From Dactylonectria macrodidyma (lineage: Eukaryota; Ascomycota; Sordariomycetes; Hypocreales; Nectriaceae): a stretch of 64,000 nt of DNA. A program made the position numbers and the translations under genes. Positions 30,512 to 41,500 of this stretch are shown piece after piece (the stretch's first letter is position 1; each line of letters begins with the position of its first letter). Where the stretch lies: positions 4,836,001-4,900,000 of the forward strand of contig JAGMUV010000001.1 in assembly GCA_020744425.1 (NCBI GenBank), written 5' to 3'. Under the pieces are notes generated by a model. That model was given only the letters and a program-made list of their open reading frames with translations, was not told the origin of the DNA and did not search any database.

Positions 30512-32207
30512 ATGGTGTATCCAGGAACCAGGAGCTCAGGCTGTGGCCTATGCCGAAAACGAAAGATCAAGGTATGTTCTCTCGCCTGCACCAGACTCCT
30601 TGTATGTTGGCGCCTAATTCATCAGTGCGATGAGAGGCGGCCAGGCTGTCGTCGCTGCGAGCAGCATATGTCTCAATGCCCTGGCTACGACAGACCCCTA
30701 GAAATTCGCTTCTGCCTTGGCCCGCATGGCAAGCGATTTTCTGAACCGATGGCCGAGGCGAGCTCTCCCATGGAGCCAGCAGCACCCACCTCCTCGCGGC
30801 CCCTATCCACCACGACCCAAACTGCCGATATGCAGGCGGAGGCCGTCAACGACTCAGAATTGACGCCACCCAGTACTTTGCGGGTGATTTCTACGTGGGA
30901 CGAGGAGTCTGTCATTTACTTTCTTACCGAGTACAGCGTTTCTCCCTTGCCGGGGATGTACTCGGGGCACCTTGACTTCCTCCCAAGCCTGGTGATGTCA
31001 TCGTCTTCGGCGTCGCCGTTGAGACCGGCCACGCGCGCCTCAGCATACCTAGCTCTTTCGCGCTACTACAAGTCTCAAGAACTGTACAACAGGGCCCGCA
31101 GATGTTATGGTGTTACCCTCCGATCTGTAAACGCAATTCTATCCCAAGCGCCAGAAACATGGCAAGATGATACCGTCGCCGCCATTATGCTGTTGCACTA
31201 CTTCGAGGTATTTGACCTCTCCATGTCTCGTTGGCCTTGACGCTTGTCCAGAGCTAACCGGCATAGGATATGGATGGCGAGGTATTCAGCAACCGAGCTG
31301 CGCACTTGCGCGGAATTGCCGGACTTTATAAAGTTCGCCGCCAAAGTCTGCTAAGTAAATTACCTGGATGCTCTCTTTATTCCTGGGCTTTCTCGCAGCT
31401 AGTAAGCGCCGTTGACTATACCTCGCAAATGCTAGACAATGAGGCGCTGACACGAAACAGCAAATCCATGCCTTTATTACGCGCACGAGCTATGAATGCT
31501 TGACCATTCCAGCGCCCGAGCCCGATGTTAACCATCCTCCAACCGGCATGACCGTTACTGTCGCCAAAGTGGGCCGTTTCTGGTATTCACTCGCAGAGCG
31601 CTTGGCCGTCATTCGCCTCGACCCAGGTTCGCACCACCAGCGGCGACTACTGCTTTCCTCAATGCATGAGGCCATGCGTATTCAGATGGACATGGGCGCT
31701 TGGGAAACCTCGCTTCCTGCGCCGTGGAAACCCAGAAGAACAGTCGGAAATGGCGGACGTCTCCTCGTTACGTATTCTAATCGGTGGTGGGGAACCATCT
31801 GGATGATGTATCACGCCGTTCAAATCATTTTCTACCACGGTGTGCTCCAGTGCTGTCAATCCCTACTCACTCTTAAAGTCGACGATAATGGTTTCAGCAG
31901 GGAGCTAATTCAATCGTCCATGGCGATGGCGAAGAGGAATATTGCACAACTGACCAAGCTAGTCTGTGGTAGCATACGTTGTTTGCTTGGAGAGGTTGAT
32001 GCCAACGGCCAAGCCTTGTCTGTCCCTGATTACAAGGGCAGTATCTGCTATAACCTGGTCTGGCCGCTTGTTTTAGTGGCTCGATCTAACTGGAGCACGG
32101 AGGATCAGGTGCAGCTGTGCAAAGGAACCTTGACACAGATACGGACCATGTACGGGATAAATTTGGCCGAGTCTGCACAGGGCGTAGCCACTTTATTGCT
32201 TAGTTGA
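30512..32207 (+). CDS. Zn2Cys6 transcription factor
   Basis: Predicted regulator of about 507 aa. Exons: 30512-30571, 30626-31207, 31267-31401 and 31461-32207; introns 54-59 nt, GT-AG, and the sum is a multiple of three. The zinc cluster is split by intron 1 between CGLCRKRKIK and CDERRPGCRRCEQHMSQC, with spacing C-x2-C-x6-C-x6-C-x2-C-x6-C. The rest fits the Fungal_trans_2-like group: AYLALSRYYKSQELY, TVAAIMLLHYFE, then after intron 3 IHAFITRTSYECL, and a C-terminal helix-rich half (NRWWGTIWMMYHAVQI). It sits upstream of two alpha/beta hydrolases on the same strand and could regulate them; no binding site was identified. Confidence 0.85.
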
Positions 32208-32668
32208 TCACCAATTTCTTGTCTTATTTGGTACCATCCTCGAAATCTCAAGAGAATCTCAAGGGCAGAGTAGATCTGCTCTCACATTGTACTCCCCTTG
32301 TAATCTTGTCTAACAGCTCCCCTAGCATCCTTTTCGCCTTCCCTGCTGTAGGGACACTATGCATCCAACTGGTGGATCTTCCTTTATTATAGAAGGCCTC
32401 CGTTGTCCACCTAAGGCCTACAGTCGGGTTCGCGCTGGGGTATTGCTTGCGTGGATTCAGACCCGAGATAAGGAGGGCTCACCTAACGTCAAGACCCATG
32501 TGGCGCATCTTAAGCGTCACCATTTCCATGTTTTCCATCCAATCACGTCCCCTCACACTACCCCTCGCCTGAGGGTCAAGGTGCCATTACTCACTCTGCC
32601 CACGCGTTTAAAAGAGTATAGATTACTTATTTCGCTCTGGAGCTCTCAATCACTACTTTATCCATCGC
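32208..32668. other. intergenic region upstream of a hydrolase
   Basis: Nothing beyond a CT-rich leader just before the ATG at 32669 was recognised. Confidence 0.45.
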
Positions 32669-33601
32669 ATGTCGACTAGCACCTTCTCTCCAGCAGTTTC
32701 AACAGTGATGAATCTGACCACAGGCGATCCGTGTCTGTCGCAGGACCACCAGATCTTCACACTACCATCTGGAGCCTCAGCACACAAGTGGCTATGCGAT
32801 TCTCCTCGGGCGATACTCGTACTACAACATGGGTTTGGAGAGTATGCTGAACGCTATGTCTGGTCTCATTGCGAGCTCATACCGAAGCTAAACGCCAGGA
32901 GATTCGAGGTCTGGGCATTGGATCTCTGGGGCCATGGGAGATCTCCTGGGGCCCGCGGCGTGGTTAATGTGCAACAGGCGGTAGACGACCATCTCCAGAT
33001 TCGATACCAAGCCGCTACGCGAGGGCTTCCTGTTTTCCTCTTCGGACACTCCCTTGGGGGCCTGATAGCAGCCGCAAGCGTTCTGAAGGGCTCTTCTTCA
33101 GGCAACGATGGAGTCATCCTGTCCAGCCCGGCGTTACCTGCGACGATGCCAGCGCTAGGGGAATATGCGGTCGGTCTGCTTGCGCGTCTCATGCCTGCTG
33201 TTCGAATTCCACGGCCTAAATCACCCTTGGAGGAATTGTGCGGCGACGCCGAACAACTACGCCTAGCAAACGAAGACAAATCGATGCACAAGGGGCAAAT
33301 CTCCTTCCTGGTCGCAGCGACTGCTCTACGCGAAGCAAAGCTGATTTGGACCAGACTTGGTCAATGGACCGAGCCTACGTTGGTCGTTCATGGCACTAGC
33401 GACTCTTGGACCCAATTTCAACAGAGTGAACAGTTGGTGAAGAATATCGCATCGACAGACAAGACATTGCACCTCGTTGAAGGAGGTTATCACGAGCTCC
33501 TGAACGATGGAGATCATGAACACACCCTACAGCTCATCCTCGGCTGGCTGGAAAGTCAGGTGGATTTAGTTTCAACCTCTGGAAAATACGTACCAAGGTA
33601 G
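32669..33601 (+). CDS. alpha/beta hydrolase, monoacylglycerol-lipase-like
   Basis: Intact single-exon gene of 310 aa, with no signal peptide. Visible marks are LQHGFGEYAERY (oxyanion loop), ALDLWGHGRSPGARG, and the nucleophile elbow GHSLGG with Ser128. The acid is Asp245 in HGTSDSWT and the base is His275 in EGGYHELLND. The order and the GYHELLND block are those of serine aminopeptidase S33 / monoglyceride lipases, which release the last fatty acid from monoacylglycerols. The start is the ATG at 32669; a second Met at about residue 14 is possible. Same-strand neighbours are a Zn2Cys6 regulator and a second hydrolase, which hints at a small lipid or ester-use group. Confidence 0.85.
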   Translation: MSTSTFSPAVSTVMNLTTGDPCLSQDHQIFTLPSGASAHKWLCDSPRAILVLQHGFGEYAERYVWSHCELIPKLNARRFEVWALDLWGHGRSPGARGVVNVQQAVDDHLQIRYQAATRGLPVFLFGHSLGGLIAAASVLKGSSSGNDGVILSSPALPATMPALGEYAVGLLARLMPAVRIPRPKSPLEELCGDAEQLRLANEDKSMHKGQISFLVAATALREAKLIWTRLGQWTEPTLVVHGTSDSWTQFQQSEQLVKNIASTDKTLHLVEGGYHELLNDGDHEHTLQLILGWLESQVDLVSTSGKYVPR

Positions 33602-34147
33602 CCTTAAAGAACTGTCTCAGTAGCGTTGGCTAGATGAATGTGGAATGAGACGACTAGTCATGCGTGAACTCGCTATTGTCCCAACAGCGATGACTCGCTG
33701 TCTGTGTCCATTCGGTGATTCGCTCTAAAGATTGTCGAGAAGCTCGCCGTCACCATGTAGGTTCCATGCATCGCAAGTTTCGGTGAGCTGCTTATGCAGT
33801 AGCCTCTTCCGGGAAAGGGCTCGCAAGCTATAACCGGATAAGGAAATGGTGCGGCAATCTCTCCGAGAACCTCGGCGAAGATGAACCGCCCTCCACTTGC
33901 TGGTCAGCTACCTTGCGGGGAGTTGAAGTTGATCAGTGTGATAAAAGGGTCTTTGCTGGCAGGCAATATGGTGGGTTCCTGCGATGGGTTGGTCAAAAAT
34001 ATCACACTATATCTGGTCCGTACATACTAAAACCTACCTTCACACCTTTGCTGATACGGCGCAGTGGTTGTCCTTCGCGAGATAATCCTTCTAAAGCTAC
34101 ATCTCATTACCTCCCTAAGAACCTTTCAATATCTGGTGCCGTTCGTC
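33602..34147. other. intergenic region
   Basis: No gene or repeat was recognised. The 3' part is upstream of the anchored hydrolase. Confidence 0.45.
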
Positions 34148-35405
34148 ATGGTTCACGCCCAGCCGCAACGACATGGTGAGAACGGCTCTGGTTTTCGGGT
34201 TCTCGTCAGAGATGCAATTATTTCTCTGGGAATTATTATTGCTGGCGTGCCTACGATCCTGCTCTTTTTAGTCATTCGGAGGCTTCGTTCAAGCCAAGAG
34301 ATTCCTTTTAAAGAGGACTTTCATCGGTCTCTGATTCGCGGGTATGTCACTAATCTTCGTAATTGCCGTTCTATTGAAGCTTATGAATGCGTGTAGCTTA
34401 TCCATTCTCCCAGTGCGAACAATACGCTGGCATCTAAAACATCCAACTGCCAGCTCCATCTTAGTTTCGAACAGATTCAAGAATTCAATCGATCAGTTAT
34501 GTGTCAGAGTTTCAGCAGCTGCGTGTGAGGGCTATTGGATCTGTCAGGGACCGCCTGGCAACTTGCAGACGCCAAAGGAGAGTGACGTGATACTTCTGTG
34601 GATGCATGGGGGAGCGTATTGTTTTGGAAGTCCTTTGGATGCTGCCGTCACTTTGCTCAGAGTCGCAGAGATTGTGGCTACCCGTGGTGTCTCAATCAGT
34701 ATCTTCTCGGTGGATTACACCCTGGCACCAACAGCTGTCTTCCCATGTCAACAACTGGAGTCTGTCGCAGCATATCGCCACCTCTTGGATGTCGAAAACA
34801 TCAAGCCAGCGAAGATTGTCGTAGCAGGAGACTCTGCTGGTGGACACTTGGCCTTAACATGCCTAATGGCTCTATCCCAAGAGAACCTCCCGAAACCAGC
34901 GGGAGCACTGCTTTTGTGGCCATGGATCAACCTCAGAAATTCTTCACCCTCTTTCGAGCAAAACGAGAATAAAGACATGCTCAATAAGAAACTGCTCGAC
35001 CGTTGCACGGAATTGGCAACCGGCGTGGCTACGAACGCGGGTTCGACCGAGATTGATGTCATGAATCTCACGAGACCGTTGCGAAACGAACTTACCTGGA
35101 AGCGAATACTGCCAGCCCAGACCTGGATAAATGTCGGCGCCCATGATCTGTTTGTTCATGACATTAAAACATTCGTACAGCAGGCTAAGGCGAGTGGGGC
35201 GAGTGTTGACCTGGAGGTCACCGGAGGAATGCCTCATGGTTGGCAATTGACAGTGGACAAGCTTTCGGAGCATAGTTACCGCAACTTGGACCCCACGGAC
35301 GAGGTCCTGGATGGGATGATGCAAGGGAGTGCAAACGTAGCCGAAGGCCTCTTAACGCTGCTGGACCATGGTAACATTGGGCATACAAGAGAAACACTGG
35401 CATAA
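34148..35405 (+). CDS. membrane-anchored alpha/beta hydrolase-3 (steryl acetyl hydrolase/HSL-like)
   Basis: Predicted 400-aa protein in two exons, 34148-34341 and 34397-35405, with a 55-nt GT-AG intron. Residues about 23-45 (DAIISLGIIIAGVPTILLFL) form one membrane segment, so the enzyme is probably tethered to the ER with its catalytic part beyond. The oxyanion motif HGGAY starts at about 135, GDSAGG gives nucleophile Ser211, the acid is about Asp315 (GAHDLFVHD) and the base His345 (MPHGWQ). FSVDYTLAP is also typical of the family (PF07859). Relatives deacetylate sterols or other esters. Readers who start at 34344 would lose the anchor. It is downstream of the monoacylglycerol-lipase-like gene. 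Confidence 0.85.
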
Positions 35406-36125
35406 GATAATTGAGCCTCGGCAACTGCTAAGCAGCGTGCCTGTAAGACGAATCCTGGCTCCCAGGCTTAGATTACGTGCTCTCGCCGTCGTAGGCGTAT
35501 TCGGCCAGCGTTGTGTGGGCTCGGGAACGACTAAAGCCCTGTGCAGATCGCAGTAGTTAGGGCTCCAACGATAAATCTCTAACGAATGCCATCGTGGACA
35601 AATTCAGGCTTAATATTGCACTCGAGATCCTCCATCTGCAGGTGATGTTAAATGAGCGCCTGTCATTTGGTAGGCTCGGGTAGATGGTGACAGTGGAACG
35701 TGAAGTCCAAAACGGCAATAGCTTGCGAGGGACCATGCAGATGGAATTGCGCTACGTGACTAGAGCAACTGGTTTAATTAGTTTGAATGGGGCTAAACAA
35801 GAGTGCTTGTTCGCGTGTATTCGTTGCCTTCTCTAGCCTCGGTAGGCATTTCTAGACACGGAATGTTTGCGATGAATGCATGATATGATATGAATCCAAC
35901 ATGTCATCGTGACGCGGAGGGGAAAAAATGTCAAGAGACAACATTGAATGAACCGAGGCAACCCAAGTCTTGCCGCTACCCGTTTTCTTAAACACACCGC
36001 TGGCTACTTCATGACACAATTTGAGCATAAGCTGGCCTGGGCCACTTGAATTACCTCACCCTGTGCCTTCAATTTCGGTCTTCCTGGACACGACACACTC
36101 ACATCTACCAACATACGTCGCAAAT
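35406..36125. other. intergenic region
   Basis: No gene was recognised. The frame of the following peptidase gene is open back to 36021 but has only a TTG there, so the ATG at 36126 is taken as its start. Confidence 0.45.
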
Positions 36126-37955
36126 ATGCTTTGTTTCTTAAGAAAATCACCGGGACCTTTGGCAGCTACTTGGAATGTTTGGTTCACGACTTGCATTGCA
36201 ACAACAGCACTGGCTTTTGGGGCTCTCCGCGCCATGTGGACAGTTTCTCGTCTCCTACAAGGATCCGGCGGCCCCGGCCAGCCGAGCATGTGGAAACGAC
36301 TACCCTGCTTCTTTTGGACAATTCCTCTACTATTTTCCAGAATATTTAACACAATATTGATGCTCTGGACGCGACTGGTGACCCGACGCGTCTCCTGTCG
36401 CGGAATAGACGAGACGCGCCTTGACGGTCTACCATATTTTACGGAACACATCCACAGGCTGGAAGCTTCCGGCCCTCGCTTCACCGGCAGCGAGGCACAC
36501 GAAAGCTACGTCAAATGGCTGGAAGATGAACTCAATGCAGTGCCTAAACTGCAAGTTGCCTCGACAGACGTTTCTTTGCTATCGTGGCTGCCTAAGGGCA
36601 GCCTACAAGAATCTGCAACTTTGACACTAGCAAATGACCACAGCGATCACATAGAGATACGCGTGGCTGGTGCCGTACCTTACTCCCTTCCGACCACGGG
36701 CAGCGAAGGCCAGCTCGTTCATGTGCCTCGAAACCGAAGAATTCGCGGTGATGAGCTCAAGGGCAAGATGGTCCTGAGGGACTTTCCCGCGCGTCAGGTG
36801 CCTTACGCACTCGGCATCATACCTTCCTACTCGACAACCACAGATCTGCATAGCGATCTTCTCAATTTCTACGACAGACCCGGCTTTGCTGACCAAATCA
36901 TTCATGACGACCTCCTTGATGCTAGCCAGGCTAAAGCTGCCGGGGTCTTGTTCATGTTTGACCTTCCACTCGACCAAGTCACGTCGTACTTTGAGCCTCA
37001 CAAAGGCACGCATTATCGAGTACCCGCCGCATATCTCGGCATCGAAGAGGCCACAGCCCTTCGAGCAGCGGCGTCGGATATCACGACTAAGACTTCAGCG
37101 GCCTTGACGATCGGGGCCAATGTCACAAAGAGGCAAGCTCGGACTTTAACCGCGATTCTCCCTGGACAGACGAACGAGCGCATCATATACGTTACACACA
37201 CAGACGGGAACACTTGCGTTCAAGAAAACGGCGCAGTGGCTCTCCTTTCCCTCGCGCGCTACTTTGCCCAGCGTCCCCTCTCTTCAAGGTCTCGGACGAT
37301 AGAATTTGCCTTCAACGTTGGCCATCTACACATTTCCCGCGAGGGCAGCCTCGCCCAAGCCAAAGACCTCGATGCGTCATTCGATGGCGGCAACGACCCC
37401 GTCACACTGGTGATACCCGTCGAACATCTTGGTACTCGAGAAATCGAGGCCGTGCATCAGCCGAATGAACCTGGCAGGCGGCTTTGCTTCACAGGGCGCG
37501 GCGAGGTCATGTTTTGGTGCGCAGGACCTAGCCCTCCTGTTGTGAAAGCTTCCATAGCTGCCGTCGCCAGACGAAAGCTGGACAGAGTCGTCGTGACCCG
37601 TGGTGTCTCGAGGCCTAACTTTGCCAAAACGCCTCCTTATTCCTCGTTCGGGGGCATCGGAACCTACTATCACAATCTGTTGCTGCCAACGACATCGCTA
37701 ATCTCTGGTCCATGGTCGCTATGGGCACCTAGTTTCGGTGGAGAGGCAGTGGATGTGGTTAGGCTTAGGCAGCAGACTCTTGCCTTGGGCGATATATATG
37801 AGTCCTTGGAGGGGACACGCCGCCAAGAGATTGTCCGGGGCTATGAGGGTTACAGAAGGAAAAGGTCTTTGCCGGGTCGATCATGGACCTTTGAAGAGCC
37901 GCCAGAGCAGGCCCCAGATGTCGAAAGGTTGCATGGCGACGTTGTCAAATACTAG
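36126..37955 (+). CDS. M28-like peptidase homologue with N-terminal membrane segments
   Basis: Single-exon gene of 609 aa from ATG at 36126. Two hydrophobic segments near residues 17-35 and 58-80 suggest membrane anchoring. A PA-like insert precedes the catalytic fold. The fold shows YVTHTDG (H358, D360) and QENGAVALLSLARYFA (E367), the place where zinc-dependent M28 enzymes have a metal-bridging Asp followed by Asn. The later segment AFNVGHLHISREGS replaces the usual Glu-Glu block. Half of the expected zinc ligands are therefore kept and the others altered, so the protein may be an inactive or altered M28 member. Related proteins are common in fungi but their substrates are not known. The terminal stop is at 37955. 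Confidence 0.7.
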   Translation: MLCFLRKSPGPLAATWNVWFTTCIATTALAFGALRAMWTVSRLLQGSGGPGQPSMWKRLPCFFWTIPLLFSRIFNTILMLWTRLVTRRVSCRGIDETRLDGLPYFTEHIHRLEASGPRFTGSEAHESYVKWLEDELNAVPKLQVASTDVSLLSWLPKGSLQESATLTLANDHSDHIEIRVAGAVPYSLPTTGSEGQLVHVPRNRRIRGDELKGKMVLRDFPARQVPYALGIIPSYSTTTDLHSDLLNFYDRPGFADQIIHDDLLDASQAKAAGVLFMFDLPLDQVTSYFEPHKGTHYRVPAAYLGIEEATALRAAASDITTKTSAALTIGANVTKRQARTLTAILPGQTNERIIYVTHTDGNTCVQENGAVALLSLARYFAQRPLSSRSRTIEFAFNVGHLHISREGSLAQAKDLDASFDGGNDPVTLVIPVEHLGTREIEAVHQPNEPGRRLCFTGRGEVMFWCAGPSPPVVKASIAAVARRKLDRVVVTRGVSRPNFAKTPPYSSFGGIGTYYHNLLLPTTSLISGPWSLWAPSFGGEAVDVVRLRQQTLALGDIYESLEGTRRQEIVRGYEGYRRKRSLPGRSWTFEEPPEQAPDVERLHGDVVKY

Positions 37956-38318
37956 AAGTATATATTCCTCCGGCTATAGCTCAAGCATTTTTGAATTCCA
38001 TCATCACACTTGTTTCCTTCACTTCTATGATTTTCTTCATTATTTGATCCAGAGTTCTTGGCTCTATGTTCACGTTTTCGCAGATTTGGCATCTTTGAAC
38101 CTTTCCCTTGAATCGACATTGAAATCGTCGCGAGGCATTTCTCCCTTTATGGTTCAAGACAAGCGTCCAAGCAGCTTTGACACGTGCTATTAGGCGGGGA
38201 ATTGGGAGCGAAAACTTTTGGACCCATGGCCCGGAAATGTGTCGTAGTAGATGTAGATGCTACATACGTCCCAACTCCGTGGAGACGACGGGGGCGTATC
38301 CCATGTACGACAAGCAAT

Positions 38319-38333
38319 ACGAGGGCTTCTAGG
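38319..38333. repeat. 15-bp target-site duplication, left copy
   Basis: ACGAGGGCTTCTAGG here is identical to 43820-43834. The two copies flank the LINE exactly, outside its ATGG-repeat tail on this side. Confidence 0.9.
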
Positions 38334-38596
38334 ATGGATGGATGGATTTTATTTCGCCCGGGGGGACACACCCCAGAGGGCCTTTGCGCTAAGCTATTTT
38401 CGTTTCGTACGGTTCTTCCATAATCACCCGAAGCCCCACAATTTCACTTTACTGGCTGGTCCAATCTGATGTATATGCAGTGACAGGCCTGCTTGAAGGC
38501 CAATTTCTCCAAGTGTTCAGCATCCTATCCTCAGCAGCTGAAGCACGGTCTGCCAAAATGAGACTGTATGACGTTAGTAGGATTCAATCTGAATAG

Positions 38597-41500
38597 TTAG
38601 TGTGCCTGAGGCTTCTGGTCCATGTCAAGCCTCCCCGTTGCAATGGCAAATTTGATCGTCGCCCGTACTGCCCGCATGTCTGGCGCCCATTTGTCACCGT
38701 CAGACGCCGCCTTTCCTCCCAGGAAGTATGATAGGTTTCCCATCTTCGTCTGTGAACATCGCAACATGCCTTCCCGTTGCGCGGTCCATTTTGCGCAGCG
38801 GAATAGGAAGTGTTCCACTGTCTCTGATGCTAGCCCGCATTCGCAAGTGTCCGATTCCATCGTTCCTATCTTGCACAGAAAGCTGTTAAGTCTCACCATT
38901 CCGGTGCGGAGCTGTGATAGTACGTCTGCTTCCTTCCTCTTCAGCGAGTCATATAGAGTACGGGTATGCTTGCCTGGCAGTGCCGTATCTATCTGCTTCG
39001 AGTATTTCCCGACTCTTTCTGGTAGTGTTCTTGTTTGCTGCTGCTTGGTTATCGCTAGTCTTATCCTTGTGGATCTTGCTAGATGCGGTGGCACATCTGG
39101 TCTGCATTCTCCTTCTGTGGCCTTCCGCGCTGCTGCTTTGGCTTTTGGTCCCAGCGCGAAATCCTCTTCTCCTGCTGGAACCCACAACATCCGGAGAGAG
39201 TGGCCCTCGTCTTCGAGACGCTTGATATGGTCGTATATTTGCCGTATGATTTGTTGGCCGGATTGTTGTCGTGGCCGCCGTATGGCTTCTAGTGCGGAGC
39301 GGCTGCTCGTCATGACAGTCATATCCCGCCGGCAGAGTCCAGACGGCATACATCTCAATACCATCTCTATAGCTCCCAGCTCGGCGATGTATAGGTTCAG
39401 CTCCTCCGTCAACCCGAGAGTGATGGAGTAGCTGGCCACTACCTCGTCATCGTTGTTGATCGCCGTATCTTGTACGACACCTCCCATGCCTACCATGCCC
39501 CTTCTCTGCGAGGAGCAGGTGGCCATGACTATGCCATCCACCCTCTTTGCTTCTTCCACCGCTCTCTCCCGGTCAGGGTCGCACAACACCGGGATACGGT
39601 CTCTCCATGGCGGTAACGCGTACTCCCGAATGATCTCCATTCGTTCAGTGGCTGTTTCCCCTTGTACTTGAGCAATCCTCTGCATCGGCGATACGAATCG
39701 GCGACACACTTTCACTTTCAGTGTCGCCAACGGGTGTGTCCTGGGAAGGGTCCGGAGGTTGATCCAAAACCTTGTTGCCGCTTGCGCATGCCGTTCTTGC
39801 ACCGGTTGGATGCTAGCTTCGGCCTCGGCCACCGCTGTTGCCACGGTCCGGAAAGCTCCCGTGATCGCCTGTGCTCCAACCATCTGTGCTTTGTCCAGCC
39901 AAGCGGCTTCTCTAATGCCGCATGAATGCGCCCACACGCTAGACGCATAGTCCATGGTGGGAGCCACTGTTGCTACGAACAGTTGTCTCGCCGTCCGCGG
40001 TGACAACATTTTCAGTCTTTTCAAACACATAGCGGCCGAGAGCCCCTTTGCGGCAGCTTTAGCTATGTGTTCCTTGTATCGTAGTTTCGCGTCCATGACC
40101 ACTCCCAGGATCTTGGCGCTGGTCTTGGGCTTGACTACTTTTCCTTTGATCATGAACGGTTTGTCGCTGGTACGCGCGGCGTTTCGCGTGAAATGCACGA
40201 TGGCCGTTTTGTCTCCGTTAAACGTCGCACCGCTCCGTCTTTCCCAGCCCAGTGCTTCGTCTATAATTGATTGGATGCCGGCTCGATTCTCCTCCGCTGT
40301 TGGTCCCACCACCCAGGCTGAGTAGTCGTCCACGAATGCCATCGAGCCACCTCTTGCGTTGATTCTTCTCTGCACCAAATCTGCATTGAAGAACAGGAAC
40401 AACACCGGCGACAGCGGTGATCCTTGCGGGAGACCTGCCTGTGGCAACTCCCGTAGCTGTGACGTGTGCCCATTTACCACCACGGTGGCCATTCGTCCAG
40501 AGCAGAAGGCGTCAATCCATCTCACCAGTCCACCAGGTATGCCTCTCGCCTTCAGCCTCTCCAGTAGTCGTTCTTTGAACACTCCATTGTAAGCGCCTTT
40601 GACGTCGAAACTGATCAGACTGAGCACCCTGCCGGCCCTCCATGCCTTATAGATCTGCTCCTGCAGCAGTATCAGTGCTTGTTCGGCTGACCTTCGCTTC
40701 CTTGCCCCGAAGTGGTTTGCGGGCAGCAATCCATAGCTTTCCACTACATAGGATATCCGCTCTGCAACGACTGCCTCGAGTATCTTGCCCAGTGTTGACA
40801 GCAGCGATATCGGTCTCCATGCCTTGGCCACTGTGTAGTCTCCCTTGTCTGCTTTCTTTAGCGGGATGATCTTCGCGCTCCTCCACTGGTGGGGTACCAC
40901 ACCATCCCTGAGGGATGTGTCGAAGAGGTGCAAGACACGGTATCTAACCACTGGCCAAAGCTGTTTCCACACCATTGCTGGCAGACCATCCTCTCCAGGC
41001 GCTTTCCAAGGTTTCGCTGCTATCACTTTTTCTTCAACTTCCTCCATGGTGAGGTCTGGCATGTGCACTTCCGTCCGTTGCGGTCGGTCGCCTTCATCTT
41101 CAATCCTGGCCGGCAACGGCGGGAAGAACGTGCTGAATAGCTCCTCTGCCTGCTCCACCCTATCTACAGTGGTGGAGCCGTCTTGTCTCTTCAAAGGGGG
41201 CACCCTATCGTCCATGATGTCCTTTCCAGGTTTCAAATACTTGGCTGCCTTCCATATGTTGACATCTTCTGCTAGGAACTCGTCCCAGTGCAGTTTCTTC
41301 TGTTTCCGAATGGCATCATGGTACTCCTTGGATGCTTCCTTGGCCCGTCCTTCCAGGTCGGGCCTCACCTGACCTGCTCGCCGCTGTGCCCTAGCCTGAT
41401 TCCGCCAGAACGTGTACACCCGCCGAAGTCTCGTCAAATCCTTCGTCCACCAGCGCTTCGCGTACGGTACTGGTTGTGCTCGGGGCGTCAGCTCGTGGAT

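Noticed and set aside
23761..35405. A secondary-metabolite gene cluster around the four-domain enzyme
   Set aside because: No PKS, NRPS, terpene synthase or P450 is present; the neighbours are an F-box protein, a regulator and hydrolases without clear pathway link.
36021..36125. Upstream start of the M28-like gene
   Set aside because: Only TTG is available; ATG at 36126 begins just before a membrane segment.
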